64,000 nt of DNA from positions 1,550,001-1,614,000 of the forward strand of contig NZ_JACHKA010000001.1 in NCBI RefSeq assembly GCF_014203955.1, written 5' to 3'. Numbering within the stretch: the first letter of the stretch is position 1; each line of letters begins with the position of its first letter. The notes under the pieces were generated by a model. It was not told the DNA's origin and made no database searches. It saw only the letters and a program-made list of their open reading frames with translations. The DNA is from Sphingobium lignivorans. Its GTDB lineage: Bacteria; Pseudomonadota; Alphaproteobacteria; Sphingomonadales; Sphingomonadaceae. The position numbers and the translations under genes were made by a program. Below, piece by piece: positions 54,656-64,000 of the stretch.

Positions 54656-55118
54656 CGCCATGCGCATCGTGACGCGCGCGCTTGCCGGGCCGGAAGACAC
54701 ACAGGCTGCCGGCGAGGCGCTTGCCGGGCAGCTTCGCCCCGGTGACGTCCTGATGCTGGAAGGCGGGCTGGGGGCTGGCAAGACGACGCTCGCGCGTGGC
54801 CTGCTGCGCGGCCTGGGTTTCACGGGCGATGTGCCCAGCCCCACCTTCGCGATCCTGCAGGGTTATGAACCACCGGAAACGGCGCTGCCGCTCGCCCACG
54901 TCGATCTCTATCGCATCGAGGAGGAAGGCGAACTGGAGGAACTGGGACTCGACGACTGGCTGAGCGAGGGCGTGCTCGTGATCGAATGGCCCGATCGGCT
55001 TGGCGGTCGCTATGCGGGCAATGCGCTGGCGCTGACGATCGAGCCGTCCGGCGAGGGCGGGCGAGTCTTGACAGCGCGCCTCCCCCGGTCTTGGGAAAGC
55101 CGATGGCCGTTCCCATGA
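54645..55118 (+). CDS. tsaE: tRNA t6A modification ATPase TsaE
   Basis: The 157-aa ATPase helps TsaB/TsaD install N6-threonylcarbamoyl-adenosine in ANN-reading tRNAs. It has Walker A LEGGLGAGKTTLARGLLRGL, then VPSPTFAILQGYE, HVDLYRIEEEGELEELGLDDWL and VLVIEWPDRL, all typical. GTG at 54645 overlaps the divL stop; an ATG at 54660 is an alternative. The 3' end overlaps amgK by 16 bp. Confidence 0.94.
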   Translation: MANDAMRIVTRALAGPEDTQAAGEALAGQLRPGDVLMLEGGLGAGKTTLARGLLRGLGFTGDVPSPTFAILQGYEPPETALPLAHVDLYRIEEEGELEELGLDDWLSEGVLVIEWPDRLGGRYAGNALALTIEPSGEGGRVLTARLPRSWESRWPFP

Positions 55119-56107
55119 TTCCGCCCGCCGGCGCTCCCGCTTTTCTTGCCGCTGCCGGATGGAAAGGTGCGCAGATCCTCCCGCTTGCCGGCGATGCCTC
55201 GTTCCGCCGCTATTTCCGGATCGTGGATGGCGATCGCCGGGCGATCCTGATGGACGCGCCGCCGCCGCACGAGGATCCGCGTCCGTTCATCGCCGTGGGG
55301 GAATGGCTTTGCGGCCATGGCTTCGCCGCGCCCGCCATCCTCGCGCGTGACCTGGCGCAGGGTCTCGTCCTGCTGGAGGATTTCGGCGATGCGCGCGTGC
55401 GCGAATATGTCGATGCCGCTCCTGAGGAGGAAATGGCGGTCTATACCCGCGCGGTGGATCTGCTTGCGCTGCTGCACCGGCAACCGGCCAAGGCCGACCT
55501 CCCGCCTTATGATCGTGCCGTCTATCAGCGCGAGGCAGGGCTGCTTCCCGAATGGTTCTGCCCCGCCGCCGGGCTCGACGTCGATCAGGAGAGCTACATC
55601 GCCGCCTGGGATCAGGTGCTGCCGATCGTCGAGGGCGATGCGGCGCCGGTGGTGACGGTGCTGCGGGACTATCACGCCGAGAATATCATGCTGCTGCCGG
55701 ACCATGCACGCTCGCATGGCCTGGGCCTGCTCGATTTTCAGGACGCGCTGGCGGGGCATCCCGCCTATGATCTCGTTTCTCTCCTGCAGGACGCGCGGCG
55801 CGACGTCTCGCCCGAGGTCGAGCGGGCGATGCTGGCTCATTACCAGTCCGTCGCGGCGGTCTCGGCGGATTTCGAGGCAGCCTATGCGGTGCTCGGCGCA
55901 CAGCGCAACGCCAAGATCATTGGCATCTTCACCCGGCTCTGGAAACGCGACGGCAAGCCGCGCTACCTCGATTTCCTGCCGCGCATGTGGGGGCTTCTGG
56001 AGCGCGATCTTGCGCATCCGGCGCTGGCGCCCGTCGCCGCATGGTTCGCTGTCAATGTACCGACACAGGCGCGCGGGCCGCTGCATAGCGACGAGAATGC
56101 GGCATGA
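55103..56107 (+). CDS. amgK: N-acetylmuramate/N-acetylglucosamine kinase AmgK
   Basis: The 334-aa aminoglycoside-phosphotransferase-fold protein phosphorylates MurNAc/GlcNAc at the anomeric carbon in peptidoglycan recycling. It has PLAGDASFRRYFRI near residue 30, the catalytic loop VTVLRDYHAENIMLLPD and the metal-binding LGLLDFQDALAGHPAYDLVSL. The ATG at 55103 is preferred, as the upstream frame is tsaE shadow. It is coupled to murU by ATGA overlap; AmgK and MurU make UDP-MurNAc without MurA and so give fosfomycin tolerance in related bacteria. Confidence 0.94.
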   Translation: MAVPMIPPAGAPAFLAAAGWKGAQILPLAGDASFRRYFRIVDGDRRAILMDAPPPHEDPRPFIAVGEWLCGHGFAAPAILARDLAQGLVLLEDFGDARVREYVDAAPEEEMAVYTRAVDLLALLHRQPAKADLPPYDRAVYQREAGLLPEWFCPAAGLDVDQESYIAAWDQVLPIVEGDAAPVVTVLRDYHAENIMLLPDHARSHGLGLLDFQDALAGHPAYDLVSLLQDARRDVSPEVERAMLAHYQSVAAVSADFEAAYAVLGAQRNAKIIGIFTRLWKRDGKPRYLDFLPRMWGLLERDLAHPALAPVAAWFAVNVPTQARGPLHSDENAA

Positions 56108-56829
56108 GCATCGAACTCGAGACCGCGATGCTGATGGCGGCAGGCCTCGGCAAGCGCATGCGTCCGCTCACCGCCACCCGGCCCAAGCCGCTGATCCGCG
56201 TCGCGCGCCAGCCTTTGCTGGATCATGCGCTCGACCGGATCGAGGAAGCCGGCATCCGCCGCATCATCGTCAATGTCCATTATCTGCCCGATGCGATCGA
56301 GGCGCATCTGGCTGCCCGCGCGCGGCGCACCGGTGCGGACTATGTGATCTCGGACGAGCGTGACAAGTTGCTCGAAACGGGCGGCGGGCTGGTGAAGGCC
56401 CTGCCGCTGCTCGGTGACAAGCCGTTCCTGTGCGCCAATAGCGACAATCTCTGGATCAATGGCCCGTTCGATGCGATCGGCGCGCTGGCGGCGCGCTGGG
56501 TCGACAGGGCGATGGATGCCCTGCTGCTGATGATCCCCCATGCGCGGGCGACCGGCCACAGGGGGCTGGGCGATTTCCACATGGATGCGAATGGCCGGCT
56601 TAGCCGCCGCCGGTCCGGGCGCGTCGCGCCGTTCGTCTTCACGGGCATCCAGATCCTGTCGCCCCGGCTCATTGTCGAGCCCCCCTCGGATGTCTTCTCC
56701 ACCAATGTGTTTTGGGATCGGGCCATCGCGGAGGGGCGCGCTTATGGCATGACCCATGCCGGCCTGTGGTTCGATGTCGGGACGCCGCAGGCCATTCCGC
56801 TGGTCGAGGCGGCGCTCGCCAGTGTCTGA
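56104..56829 (+). CDS. murU: N-acetylmuramate alpha-1-phosphate uridylyltransferase MurU
   Basis: The 241-aa nucleotidyltransferase turns MurNAc-1-phosphate and UTP into UDP-MurNAc. It starts with the signature MLMAAGLGKRMRPLTATRPKPLI, followed by GIRRIIVNVHYLPDAI, ETGGGLVKALPLLGDKPFLCANSDNLW and the C-terminal VFFTGIQIL-like stretch (FVFTGIQILSPRL). It works with AmgK, encoded just upstream. Its stop overlaps addB by 8 bases. Confidence 0.94.
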   Translation: MSIELETAMLMAAGLGKRMRPLTATRPKPLIRVARQPLLDHALDRIEEAGIRRIIVNVHYLPDAIEAHLAARARRTGADYVISDERDKLLETGGGLVKALPLLGDKPFLCANSDNLWINGPFDAIGALAARWVDRAMDALLLMIPHARATGHRGLGDFHMDANGRLSRRRSGRVAPFVFTGIQILSPRLIVEPPSDVFSTNVFWDRAIAEGRAYGMTHAGLWFDVGTPQAIPLVEAALASV

Positions 56830-59800
56830 GCGGCGCGCGCCCGCTCTCTATACCATTCCCGCCCACCGGGCTTTTTCGGATGCGCTGGCAGCGGGCCTGC
56901 TGGCGCGCCACGGCCGCGAGGATGGCGGGTTACGCTTGGCGCGGGGCATCATCCTCCTCCCCAACAATCGCGCGGTGCGCGCCGTTCGTGACGCATTCGT
57001 GCGCGCGTCTGGCAGCGGCCTGCTGCTGCCCCGCCTCGTGCCCGTGGGCGATGTCGATCTCGACCAGACGCTGGGCAATGCGCTCGCTCCGCTGGGCGCG
57101 GACGCGGTGCTGCCTCCTGCCATCGGATCGACCGAGCGACTGATGATGCTGGCCCGGCTGGTGCGCGAGCAGCGCGCAAAGGCCGGGGACCGGATCGAAA
57201 TGGGCGAGGCCTGGCGTCTCGCCGCTGCGCTGGCGCGCACGCTCGACCAGCTCATCGTGGAGCGCAAGGCGCCCTCGGACCTGAAGGCGCTGGAGCCGGA
57301 CGAACTCTCCAGCCACTGGCGCAGCGCCTTTGGCGCCTTCGAGGAGCTGATGGCGGCCTGGCAGCAGGCGCTGGCCCTGCGGGGCTGCATCGACATGGCC
57401 GAGCGGCGCAACCGGCTGCTGGATCATGTCGCCGGGCGCTGGCGCACGGCCCCGCCGGACAGATTCGTGGTGGCGGCGGGTATCGTTACCAGTGCGCCCG
57501 CGGTGGCGGGTCTGCTGCGTGTGGTGGCGGACCTGCCGGACGGCATGGTCGTCCTGCCCGATCTCGACCTCAACCTGACGCCGGAGCAATGGGACGCGAT
57601 TGGCCCGGTAACGGTGCCTGAGCCGGGGCGCGAGCGGGCAGTTCCGCCACAGGAAACCCATCCCCAGTTCGCGCTCAAGCTGATGCTCGAGCGGATGGGC
57701 GTGCACCGCGACGAGGTGGCACTCTGGCGCTGGGGCAGCGAGCATGACGCGCGCGCGGTGCGGGGCCGGGCGATCAGCAATGCGATGCTGCCCGCGCTGC
57801 TGACGGGCGGGTGGCCGAAGGTGCCGCGCGGAGAACGCGCCCTGCGGGACGTGCGCGGCATAGAGGCTGCCAGCCCCGCCGAGGAAGCCCAGGCCATCGC
57901 CATCGCCTTGCGCGAGGCCGTGGAAACGCCCGGCCGGACGGCGGCTTTGGTGACGCCGGATCGCGCCCTTGCCACGCGCGTCTCCGCGCATCTGCGGCGC
58001 TGGGGTATCGAGGCTGACGACAGTGCGGGGCGGCCGCTCGCGCAACTGCCGCCGGGCACGCTGCTGCTGGCGCTGGCCCAGGCCGGAGCGGAGCGGTTCG
58101 CGCCTGTCGCCTTGCTCGCCCTGCTGAAGCATCCGCTCGTGATGGCGGGGGAGGGGCGCCTTGCCTGGTTGGAGCAGGTGCGGCGGCTCGACCTCCTGCT
58201 GCGCGGCCCCCGGCCGCCAGCGGGGCTCGACGGCATCGCCGGCTTGCTCGCGGAAGAGGGCGGGCGACGGGAACCCCTTCGTGCCGCGTTGCGGCCTTGG
58301 TGGCCCGGCGTCGCCGCGATGCTCGGCGAGATCGAGTCCGCCTTCGCTGCCGAGCGGCCCTTGCCCGATCTCTTTGCGGCGTTGCGCGGGGCAGCCTCGG
58401 CGCTCACAGGCGAGCGGGTCTGGTCGGGGCATCAGGGGCATTCTGCCGCCCGGCTGATGGCGGAGGCAGAGGCTGCGGCGCCGCATGGGCCGCCCACTGC
58501 CGATCCGGCCGGCTTCGTGAGCATGCTGGCGCAGATCCTGACGGCCGAGGCTGTCCGTCCGCCGCAGGGCGGTCATCCTCGCGTGCAGATACTGGGCTTG
58601 CTCGAAGCCCGACTCCAGCAGGCCGATCTCATGATCCTCGCGGGGCTCAACGAAGGCGTGTGGCCCGGCCTGCCGTCGCCGGACCCGTGGCTGGCCCCAC
58701 GCATTCGCCATGCGCTCGGCCTGCCAGGGCTGGATTATCGGATCGGCCTTTCGGCCCATGATTTCGCCAACGGGCTGGGGGCGCCGCAGGTCATCCTGTC
58801 GCGCGCCCGGCGCGATTCCTCGGCGCCGACGGTCGCGTCGCGCTTCTGGCTGCGGCTCAAGGCCATGACCGGCGAGCGCTGGGTGGAAGACAAGCGCCTG
58901 ATCGCGCTCGCGCGCATGATCGACCGGCCAGTCCAAGCGGCGCCGGCCACGCCGGTGCCCGCGCCATGCCCGCCGGTGGAGGTGCGACCGAAGGAGATCG
59001 CGGTCACGGACGTCGATCGCTTGCGTGCCGATCCCTATGCTTTCTACGCGGCTCGAATCCTCCGCCTCTCCCCACTGGAGCCGGTCGATGCCGATCCCGG
59101 CCCGGCCTGGCGCGGCACGCGTGCGCATGACGTGCTGCAGCGCTGGATGGAGGAAGGCAGCGGCGATCCGGCCCGGCTGGCGGCCCTTGCGCAGGACATG
59201 ATCGCGGGCGCTGCCGCGCATCCGTTGCTGCGGGCGCTCTGGCAGCCGCGCCTGCTGGCCGGCCTGGATTGGGTCGCGGCGGAAGTGGCGGTGCAGCGCG
59301 AAACGGGGCGCACGATATTGTTCGGCGAACGCTGGGGGAAGATCGAGCGGGGCGGCGTCGTGCTGCGCGGCAAGCCGGACCGGATGGACCGGCTCGCCGA
59401 TGGTGCGCTCGCTGTGGTCGACTACAAGAGTGGCGCCACCGCATCCGTGCGGCAGGTCGAGGCGGGCTATTCGCTCCAGCTCGGCCTGCTCGGCCTCATC
59501 GCGCGCGAGGGCGGATTCGAGGAGGCGGCGGGGGTGGCGCGAGGCACACCGGTCAGCGCCTTCGAATATTGGAAGCTCGGCAAGTCCGCCAAGGGCGCGT
59601 TCGGTTACAAGCGCCCGCTCACGGACCCGCGCGGAGCGCACAAGCGGATCGTGACCGATGCCTTCCTGCCCATGGTCGAGCGCTTCTTCGATGAAGCGGC
59701 GGCGCGCTGGCTGACGGGGGGAGAGCCGTTCACGGCGCGGCCGCATTCGGATGCGCCGGTCTTCACGGACTATGACCAGCTCATGCGGCTCGACGAATGG

Positions 59801-59839
59801 TTCGGCCGGGGCGGGCGGTCAGGTGGTGGCGATGGCTGA
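56822..59839 (+). CDS. addB: double-strand break repair protein AddB
   Basis: The 1,005-aa protein is the second subunit of the AddAB helicase-nuclease that processes double-strand breaks. The N-terminus has PAHRAFSDALAAGLLAR and GIILLPNNRAVRAVRDAF, degenerate helicase parts follow, and the C-terminal RecB-like nuclease carries GTRAHDVLQRWM, LRGKPDRMDRL and AVVDYKSG. GTG at 56822 is used, overlapping murU; the longer open frame is a shadow. The 3' end overlaps addA by 8 bases. The alphaproteobacterial AddB lacks the iron-sulfur Cys seen in Bacillus. Confidence 0.93.
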   Translation: MSERRAPALYTIPAHRAFSDALAAGLLARHGREDGGLRLARGIILLPNNRAVRAVRDAFVRASGSGLLLPRLVPVGDVDLDQTLGNALAPLGADAVLPPAIGSTERLMMLARLVREQRAKAGDRIEMGEAWRLAAALARTLDQLIVERKAPSDLKALEPDELSSHWRSAFGAFEELMAAWQQALALRGCIDMAERRNRLLDHVAGRWRTAPPDRFVVAAGIVTSAPAVAGLLRVVADLPDGMVVLPDLDLNLTPEQWDAIGPVTVPEPGRERAVPPQETHPQFALKLMLERMGVHRDEVALWRWGSEHDARAVRGRAISNAMLPALLTGGWPKVPRGERALRDVRGIEAASPAEEAQAIAIALREAVETPGRTAALVTPDRALATRVSAHLRRWGIEADDSAGRPLAQLPPGTLLLALAQAGAERFAPVALLALLKHPLVMAGEGRLAWLEQVRRLDLLLRGPRPPAGLDGIAGLLAEEGGRREPLRAALRPWWPGVAAMLGEIESAFAAERPLPDLFAALRGAASALTGERVWSGHQGHSAARLMAEAEAAAPHGPPTADPAGFVSMLAQILTAEAVRPPQGGHPRVQILGLLEARLQQADLMILAGLNEGVWPGLPSPDPWLAPRIRHALGLPGLDYRIGLSAHDFANGLGAPQVILSRARRDSSAPTVASRFWLRLKAMTGERWVEDKRLIALARMIDRPVQAAPATPVPAPCPPVEVRPKEIAVTDVDRLRADPYAFYAARILRLSPLEPVDADPGPAWRGTRAHDVLQRWMEEGSGDPARLAALAQDMIAGAAAHPLLRALWQPRLLAGLDWVAAEVAVQRETGRTILFGERWGKIERGGVVLRGKPDRMDRLADGALAVVDYKSGATASVRQVEAGYSLQLGLLGLIAREGGFEEAAGVARGTPVSAFEYWKLGKSAKGAFGYKRPLTDPRGAHKRIVTDAFLPMVERFFDEAAARWLTGGEPFTARPHSDAPVFTDYDQLMRLDEWFGRGGRSGGGDG

Positions 59840-62800
59840 GGTCGGCATTCTTCATCCCCTCACGGGCGATCAGGCCGGCGCGTCCGATCCGCGTGGGCAT
59901 CGCTGGGTGACGGCGTCCGCCGGCACGGGCAAGACGGCGGTGCTTTCCGCTCGGGTCCTGCGGCTGCTGCTGCAGGATGTCGCGCCCGAGCGCATCCTGT
60001 GCCTCACCTTCACCAAGGCCGGTGCGGCGGAGATGGCCGAGCGCGTGCATGGCCGGCTCGCCCGCTGGGTGCAGGTCGATGATGTCGACCTGTTCCGCGA
60101 CCTTGAGGCGCTGGGCGAAGTGGCCGATCCTGCCATGCGCGAGAAAGCGCGCCTGCTTTTCGCCCGCGTGCTCGATGCGACTGGCGGGGGCCTGCGCATC
60201 CAGACGATCCACAGCTTCTGCCAGTCGCTGCTGGCCGCCTTCCCGCTGGAGGCGGGGCTGGTGCCTGGCTTCGAGCCGCTGGACGATCGCGGGCAGGCGG
60301 AGCTCTCGCGCCGGGCGCTCATCGCCATGATCGAGACCGCGCAGCGCGACGCGGACGAGCCGCTCCTTTCCGCCATCGAGATGCTGGCGCTGCGGCTGGG
60401 GGAGGAAGGCACGCAGGCCTATCTCGCCCGATGCGTGCGTGCGGCGAGGGCGCTCGATGCCTTGCCGGACGATCTGGAAGAGGCGCTGCTGGATCAGCTC
60501 GATCTGCCCACCGGCGATGTCGAGAGCGTGCTGGCCGAGCGCTGCGTGGATGCAGCCTTTCCGGTGGCACTTCTGCGGCAGATCGCCGCTGCCAACGCCG
60601 CATGGGGCGCGAAATCGGGGCTGGAAACGGCCGATCGCATCGCTGCTTGGCTGGCCGCGGCTCCGCAGGCGCGGGCGGAAGGGCTGGACGAGCTCTGCAG
60701 CGCGTTGCTGACCCGGGAAGGCGAGGTCAAGAATCGCAACCGGGACAAGCTGCTCGCCGCCGCGCCCGATTATGTCGCGCTGGCGACCACCTGCGGCGAG
60801 GCCATCCGGGCGCTGGTCGATCTGCGGCGCCATGTCGCTTTCGTGCATCTCGCTGCGCGGGGGCTCCATGCCGGACGCGCCTATGCCCGCGCTTATGCGC
60901 AAGCCAAGCGTCAGGCGGGCGCCGTGGATTTCGACGATCTCATCGGCCATGCCAGCGCCTTGCTGACGCGCCCCGGCATGGCGGAATGGATCCGCTACAA
61001 GCTGGACCAGCGCGTCGACCATATTCTGGTCGATGAGGCGCAGGATACCAATGATGCGCAGTGGAGCATCGTCTGGTCCATCGTGGAAGAATTCCTCGAG
61101 GTCGAGGATGACGGACTTTCGGCCCTGCGCACCCTGTTCGTCGTGGGGGATACCAAGCAGGCGATCTTCGGTTTCCAGGGCACCAGCCCCGAAGCCTTCC
61201 TCGGCGCGCTGCGGGAATTCCGCGTGGCGGCCGGGCGAGTCAGCCATCCCTTCGAGGAATTGCCGCTGGCGCTCAGCTTCCGCTCCATGCCGGCGGTGCT
61301 GGATGTCGTCGACGCGGTGCTGGATGAGGTCGGTCATGCCGAGTTCGGGCTCGAATCGCCATCCGCGCCGCACCAGAGCGCCCGGCGTCATCCCGGACGC
61401 GTGCTGCTGCTGCCGCCCACGTCCCTGATCGTCGCGCAGAGCGAGACGGAAGGCGAAGGCGCGGAGGAGGTCGAGGACGGCCCGGTCGAAGGCGAGGAAG
61501 ACTGGCTCTCGGATCATCAGCGCCGCCATGCCGAGAAGATCGCGCGACTCGTGAAGGCGCTGATCGGCACGCCGCTCGCCAGCAAGGGGCGCGATGCGCG
61601 GCCCGGCGACGTTCTCGTGCTGCTGCGCAGTCGCGGCGCGCTTTCCCGCCTCATCGTGGCGCGACTCTATGAAGCGGGCGTGCCGGTGGCGGGCGTCGAT
61701 CGCTTGCGGTTGCAGACGCCCCTCGCGGTGCGGGACCTCTTGGCGGCACTGCGCTTTGCCGTGCAGCCGGAAGATGATCTCAATCTTGCGGGCCTGCTCG
61801 TCTCGCCGCTGATCGGCTGGAGCCAGGAGGATCTGCTGGCCCGCGCGATTCCCCGCCGTGGTTCGCTCTGGGGGCATCTGCGCGAGAATGCCGCGCCGGA
61901 GGCGCTGGCGCCGCTGCGCGGGCTGCTGGCAGCGGCGGATTTCACCACGCCCTATCGCTATCTGGAAGCCATCCTGTCCGGGCCGATGGATGGGCGGCGC
62001 AAGCTCGTCGCGCGTCTGGGCGAGGAAGCGCGCGATGCGATCGACGAGCTCATCAATGCCGCGCTCGGCTTCGAGGCGGACGACCACCCGTCGCTCCAGC
62101 GCTTCATCGACTGGTTCGATCGCGGCGATGCGGACATCAAGCGGGAGCTGGGCGAGGGGGGCGACATGGTCCGGGTGATGACCGTCCATGGCTCCAAAGG
62201 GCTGGAAGCACCGATCGTCATCCTTGCCGATGCCGCCTTCGATCCCGGCCAGCGGCCGCGCGCCGATGCGGTGGACCTGCCCGTGGCAAAGACCTCGCTG
62301 CCGCTGATCCGCCCGGGCAAGGGCGAGGCCGCGCCGCCTATCGAGGCCGCGATGGATGCGGCGCAGCGGCTCGACATGGAGGAGCATTGGCGGCTGCTTT
62401 ATGTCGCTCTCACGCGGGCGGAGGAGCAACTGATCGTGACCGGCGCGCTTGGCAGCCGCGCCAAAGGCGTGGTGCCGGAAGGGAGCTGGCATCAGGCGGT
62501 GGAGCGCGCGATGCGGCGGCTCGGCGCGGATCGTCTTGCCATGGAGGAGTGGGGCGAGGGTTTCGCCTGGCAAGGCCCGGCCGGACTGCCGCCTGCCCGG
62601 CCCGCGCGGGGCGATGGCGACCAGACGCCCGGTGGGGTGGATGAGGCTCTGCCCGACTGGCTGCATGCGCCCGCGCCCACGGAAGCGCGGCCGCCGCGCC
62701 CGCTGGCGCCCTCGGCGGCCGTGGACGATGACGTGCCCGATCCGCCGCCCGATACCGCCATGCGGGCGGCAGCGGAGCGGGGGCGCCTGCTGCATGCGCT

Positions 62801-63323
62801 GTTCGAGCGCCTGCCGGACCTTCCGGGCGAAGAGCGTGCAGCGGCGGCCGAGCGCTGGCTGGCGGGGCCGGGCGGTCTTGCCGATCCCGCCGCGCGCGGG
62901 GTGCTGGTGGCGCATGTGCTCGCCGTGCTCGACGATCCCGCTCATGCCGCCCTGTTCGGACCCAGCGCGCTTGCGGAAGCGCCGGTCGCCGCAGTGGTCG
63001 ACGGCCAGGTGATCGCCGGCACGGTCGACCGGCTGCTGGTGCGGGACGAGGACGTCCATGTCGTGGATTTCAAGACCGGGCGGGCCGTGCCGGCGGACGT
63101 GGCGCAGGTGCCCCTCGCGCATGTCCGCCAGATGGCGGCCTATGTCGCGGCGTTGGCGGAGATCTTTCCCGAGCGGCAAATTCGCGCGAGCCTGCTCTAC
63201 ACGGCGGGACCGCGTCTCATCGATTTGCCGGCCGCGCTGCTTTCCGCCCACAAGCCCCGCTTTGGACCGGCGGAGCACAACTTGTCCGCCCACAATCTTG
63301 AGACGGGCGGTCCGGCTGACTAG
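59832..63323 (+). CDS. addA: double-strand break repair helicase-nuclease AddA
   Basis: The 1,163-aa protein is a UvrD/Rep-type helicase with a RecB-type nuclease. Helicase motifs: ASAGTGKTAVLSARVLRLL, LTFTKAGAAEMAERV, VDHILVDEAQDTNDAQW, GDTKQAIFGFQGTSP, MTVHGSKGLEAPIVIL and LLYVALTRAEEQLIV. The nuclease motif DVHVVDFKTGR is near the C-terminus. It unwinds and trims broken DNA ends to recombinogenic 3' tails with AddB. The ATG overlaps addB; upstream frame is not used. Confidence 0.96.
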   Translation: MAEVGILHPLTGDQAGASDPRGHRWVTASAGTGKTAVLSARVLRLLLQDVAPERILCLTFTKAGAAEMAERVHGRLARWVQVDDVDLFRDLEALGEVADPAMREKARLLFARVLDATGGGLRIQTIHSFCQSLLAAFPLEAGLVPGFEPLDDRGQAELSRRALIAMIETAQRDADEPLLSAIEMLALRLGEEGTQAYLARCVRAARALDALPDDLEEALLDQLDLPTGDVESVLAERCVDAAFPVALLRQIAAANAAWGAKSGLETADRIAAWLAAAPQARAEGLDELCSALLTREGEVKNRNRDKLLAAAPDYVALATTCGEAIRALVDLRRHVAFVHLAARGLHAGRAYARAYAQAKRQAGAVDFDDLIGHASALLTRPGMAEWIRYKLDQRVDHILVDEAQDTNDAQWSIVWSIVEEFLEVEDDGLSALRTLFVVGDTKQAIFGFQGTSPEAFLGALREFRVAAGRVSHPFEELPLALSFRSMPAVLDVVDAVLDEVGHAEFGLESPSAPHQSARRHPGRVLLLPPTSLIVAQSETEGEGAEEVEDGPVEGEEDWLSDHQRRHAEKIARLVKALIGTPLASKGRDARPGDVLVLLRSRGALSRLIVARLYEAGVPVAGVDRLRLQTPLAVRDLLAALRFAVQPEDDLNLAGLLVSPLIGWSQEDLLARAIPRRGSLWGHLRENAAPEALAPLRGLLAAADFTTPYRYLEAILSGPMDGRRKLVARLGEEARDAIDELINAALGFEADDHPSLQRFIDWFDRGDADIKRELGEGGDMVRVMTVHGSKGLEAPIVILADAAFDPGQRPRADAVDLPVAKTSLPLIRPGKGEAAPPIEAAMDAAQRLDMEEHWRLLYVALTRAEEQLIVTGALGSRAKGVVPEGSWHQAVERAMRRLGADRLAMEEWGEGFAWQGPAGLPPARPARGDGDQTPGGVDEALPDWLHAPAPTEARPPRPLAPSAAVDDDVPDPPPDTAMRAAAERGRLLHALFERLPDLPGEERAAAAERWLAGPGGLADPAARGVLVAHVLAVLDDPAHAALFGPSALAEAPVAAVVDGQVIAGTVDRLLVRDEDVHVVDFKTGRAVPADVAQVPLAHVRQMAAYVAALAEIFPERQIRASLLYTAGPRLIDLPAALLSAHKPRFGPAEHNLSAHNLETGGPAD

Positions 63324-63356
63324 ATAACAACGCAAAGATGCAAGGAGTTTGCGATC

Positions 63357-63677
63357 ATGGCCACCAAGGCGATTTCCGACGCGAGTTTTCATGACGATGT
63401 GATTGCGGCCGACAAGCCTGTGCTGGTCGATTTCTGGGCGGAATGGTGCGGCCCTTGCCGCATGATCGGGCCGGCGCTGGAGGAAATCAGCGAGGAGCTC
63501 GGTGACAAGGTGACGATCACCAAGATCAACATCGACGAGCATCCCGACGCGCCCGCGCGCTATGGCGTGCGCGGCATCCCCACGATGATCCTCTTCAAGA
63601 ATGGTGCGCCCGCCGCCACCAAGGTCGGCGCCGCGCCCAAGAGTGCGCTCAAGGGCTGGCTCGAAGGCGAGCTGTAA
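63357..63677 (+). CDS. trxA: thioredoxin
   Basis: The 106-aa protein is a classic thioredoxin with the redox centre WAEWCGPCRMIGP near residue 30, the buried Asp in VLVDFWAE and the cis-Pro loop VRGIPTMILFKNG. It reduces disulphides in ribonucleotide reductase and other proteins. AAGGAG lies 9 bases before the ATG. It follows addA as in other alphaproteobacteria. Confidence 0.98.
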   Translation: MATKAISDASFHDDVIAADKPVLVDFWAEWCGPCRMIGPALEEISEELGDKVTITKINIDEHPDAPARYGVRGIPTMILFKNGAPAATKVGAAPKSALKGWLEGEL

Positions 63678-64000
63678 GGTTTTTCGGGAAGACGTCTTCC
63701 GGTCTCGGTCCGCCATCGACCGGGAGACGTATCCGAAACATGATGCACGAGATGGCGGAGTGCTGGATAAACCAGGTTTACTGGATATATATCTTTCAAA
63801 ATCAATCTGTTGCCGGCTATATTTTGGTTGCCGTGAAAGTTTCGGCTTTCTCCCGCCAGAGGATCGGCGCCCGGACTGAAACAAGCCGAGTCGCAGAGAG
63901 CCATGCCGATGCCCGGCCACATGAGAACGGGATGGACCGAGGGATCGCGCGGGGTCTCCATGACTGCGCCGCCGGCCTGTCCAACATGGCGCTCCAGTCC
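63678..64000. other. window end, no supported gene
   Basis: The 320 bp after trxA hold a short palindrome (GGAAGACGTCTTCC at 63690-63703) with no T-run, an AT-rich patch around 63775-63830, and frames that stay open to the window edge on both strands but show no recognisable protein. A gene could begin or end beyond the window. Confidence 0.35.

Noticed and set aside
63690-63703. Palindrome after trxA as a possible terminator
   Set aside because: GGAAGACGTCTTCC has no loop bases beyond its centre and no T-run on either side, so an intrinsic terminator is not supported.
59781-63920. 1,379-codon open frame antisense to addA
   Set aside because: It is a shadow of the well-conserved addA helicase gene; composition is Arg/Gln/Gly-rich and no domain is visible.
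1-64000. CRISPR array
   Set aside because: No series of short direct repeats with regular unique spacers and no cas gene was seen on either strand.

Overview
The window is GC-rich DNA from an alphaproteobacterium, most probably a member of the Sphingomonadaceae (Sphingomonas, Sphingobium or Novosphingobium type). This rests on a DivL-like kinase with Tyr in place of the phospho-accepting His, followed by tsaE-amgK-murU-addB-addA-trxA; on a TonB/ExbB/ExbD/ExbD operon; on a sphingomonad-style TonB-dependent receptor; and on small secreted proteins typical of the order. The assignment comes from gene content and gene order, not from a database search.

Region 1 (1-14.5 kb) is a catabolic cluster. 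Two tandem N-acyl-D-amino-acid deacylase-type amidohydrolases, a BKACE (beta-keto acid cleavage) enzyme, a D-2-hydroxyacid dehydrogenase and an FAA hydrolase lie on the plus strand. An MFS carrier, a class II aldolase, a carboxymuconolactone-decarboxylase-like protein and a TonB-dependent receptor (frameshifted as given) lie on the minus strand. A luciferase-like flavin monooxygenase is bracketed by two paralogous LuxR-type regulators, and a second MFS carrier follows. The substrate is unknown.

Region 2 (14.7-28.95 kb) is a genomic island at the 3' end of tRNA-Glu(CUC). A perfect 42-bp direct repeat of the tRNA 3' end, with a further ~59 bp of imperfect homology, marks both ends. No integrase is visible. 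Inside are a DUF6119-like remnant beside an IS3-family element, a RES-Xre toxin-antitoxin pair with a clear operator, and a minus-strand operon. That operon encodes a HipA kinase, a ~1,570-residue protein fusing a HipB-like HTH to a PD-(D/E)xK-like segment and a STAND-type NTPase, a small ORF, and a second ~1,200-residue P-loop NTPase. Both large genes carry one single-base frameshift in this sequence. The HipA/HipB-nuclease-NTPase arrangement is the best candidate here for an undescribed defence or toxin-antitoxin system.

Region 3 (29-64 kb) is core chromosome: recJ, an ABC-2 exporter, glpX, hom, tonB-exbB-exbD-exbD, a PilZ protein, an MsbA-like exporter, two MscS channels, an intracellular PHA depolymerase, a dipeptide epimerase, ubiG, lysC, a nitronate monooxygenase-like protein, and a tightly packed divL-tsaE-amgK-murU-addB-addA-trxA run that links cell-cycle signalling, tRNA t6A modification, cell-wall recycling and double-strand-break repair. 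A roughly 1-kb stretch (43.9-44.9 kb) has no gene I can support.
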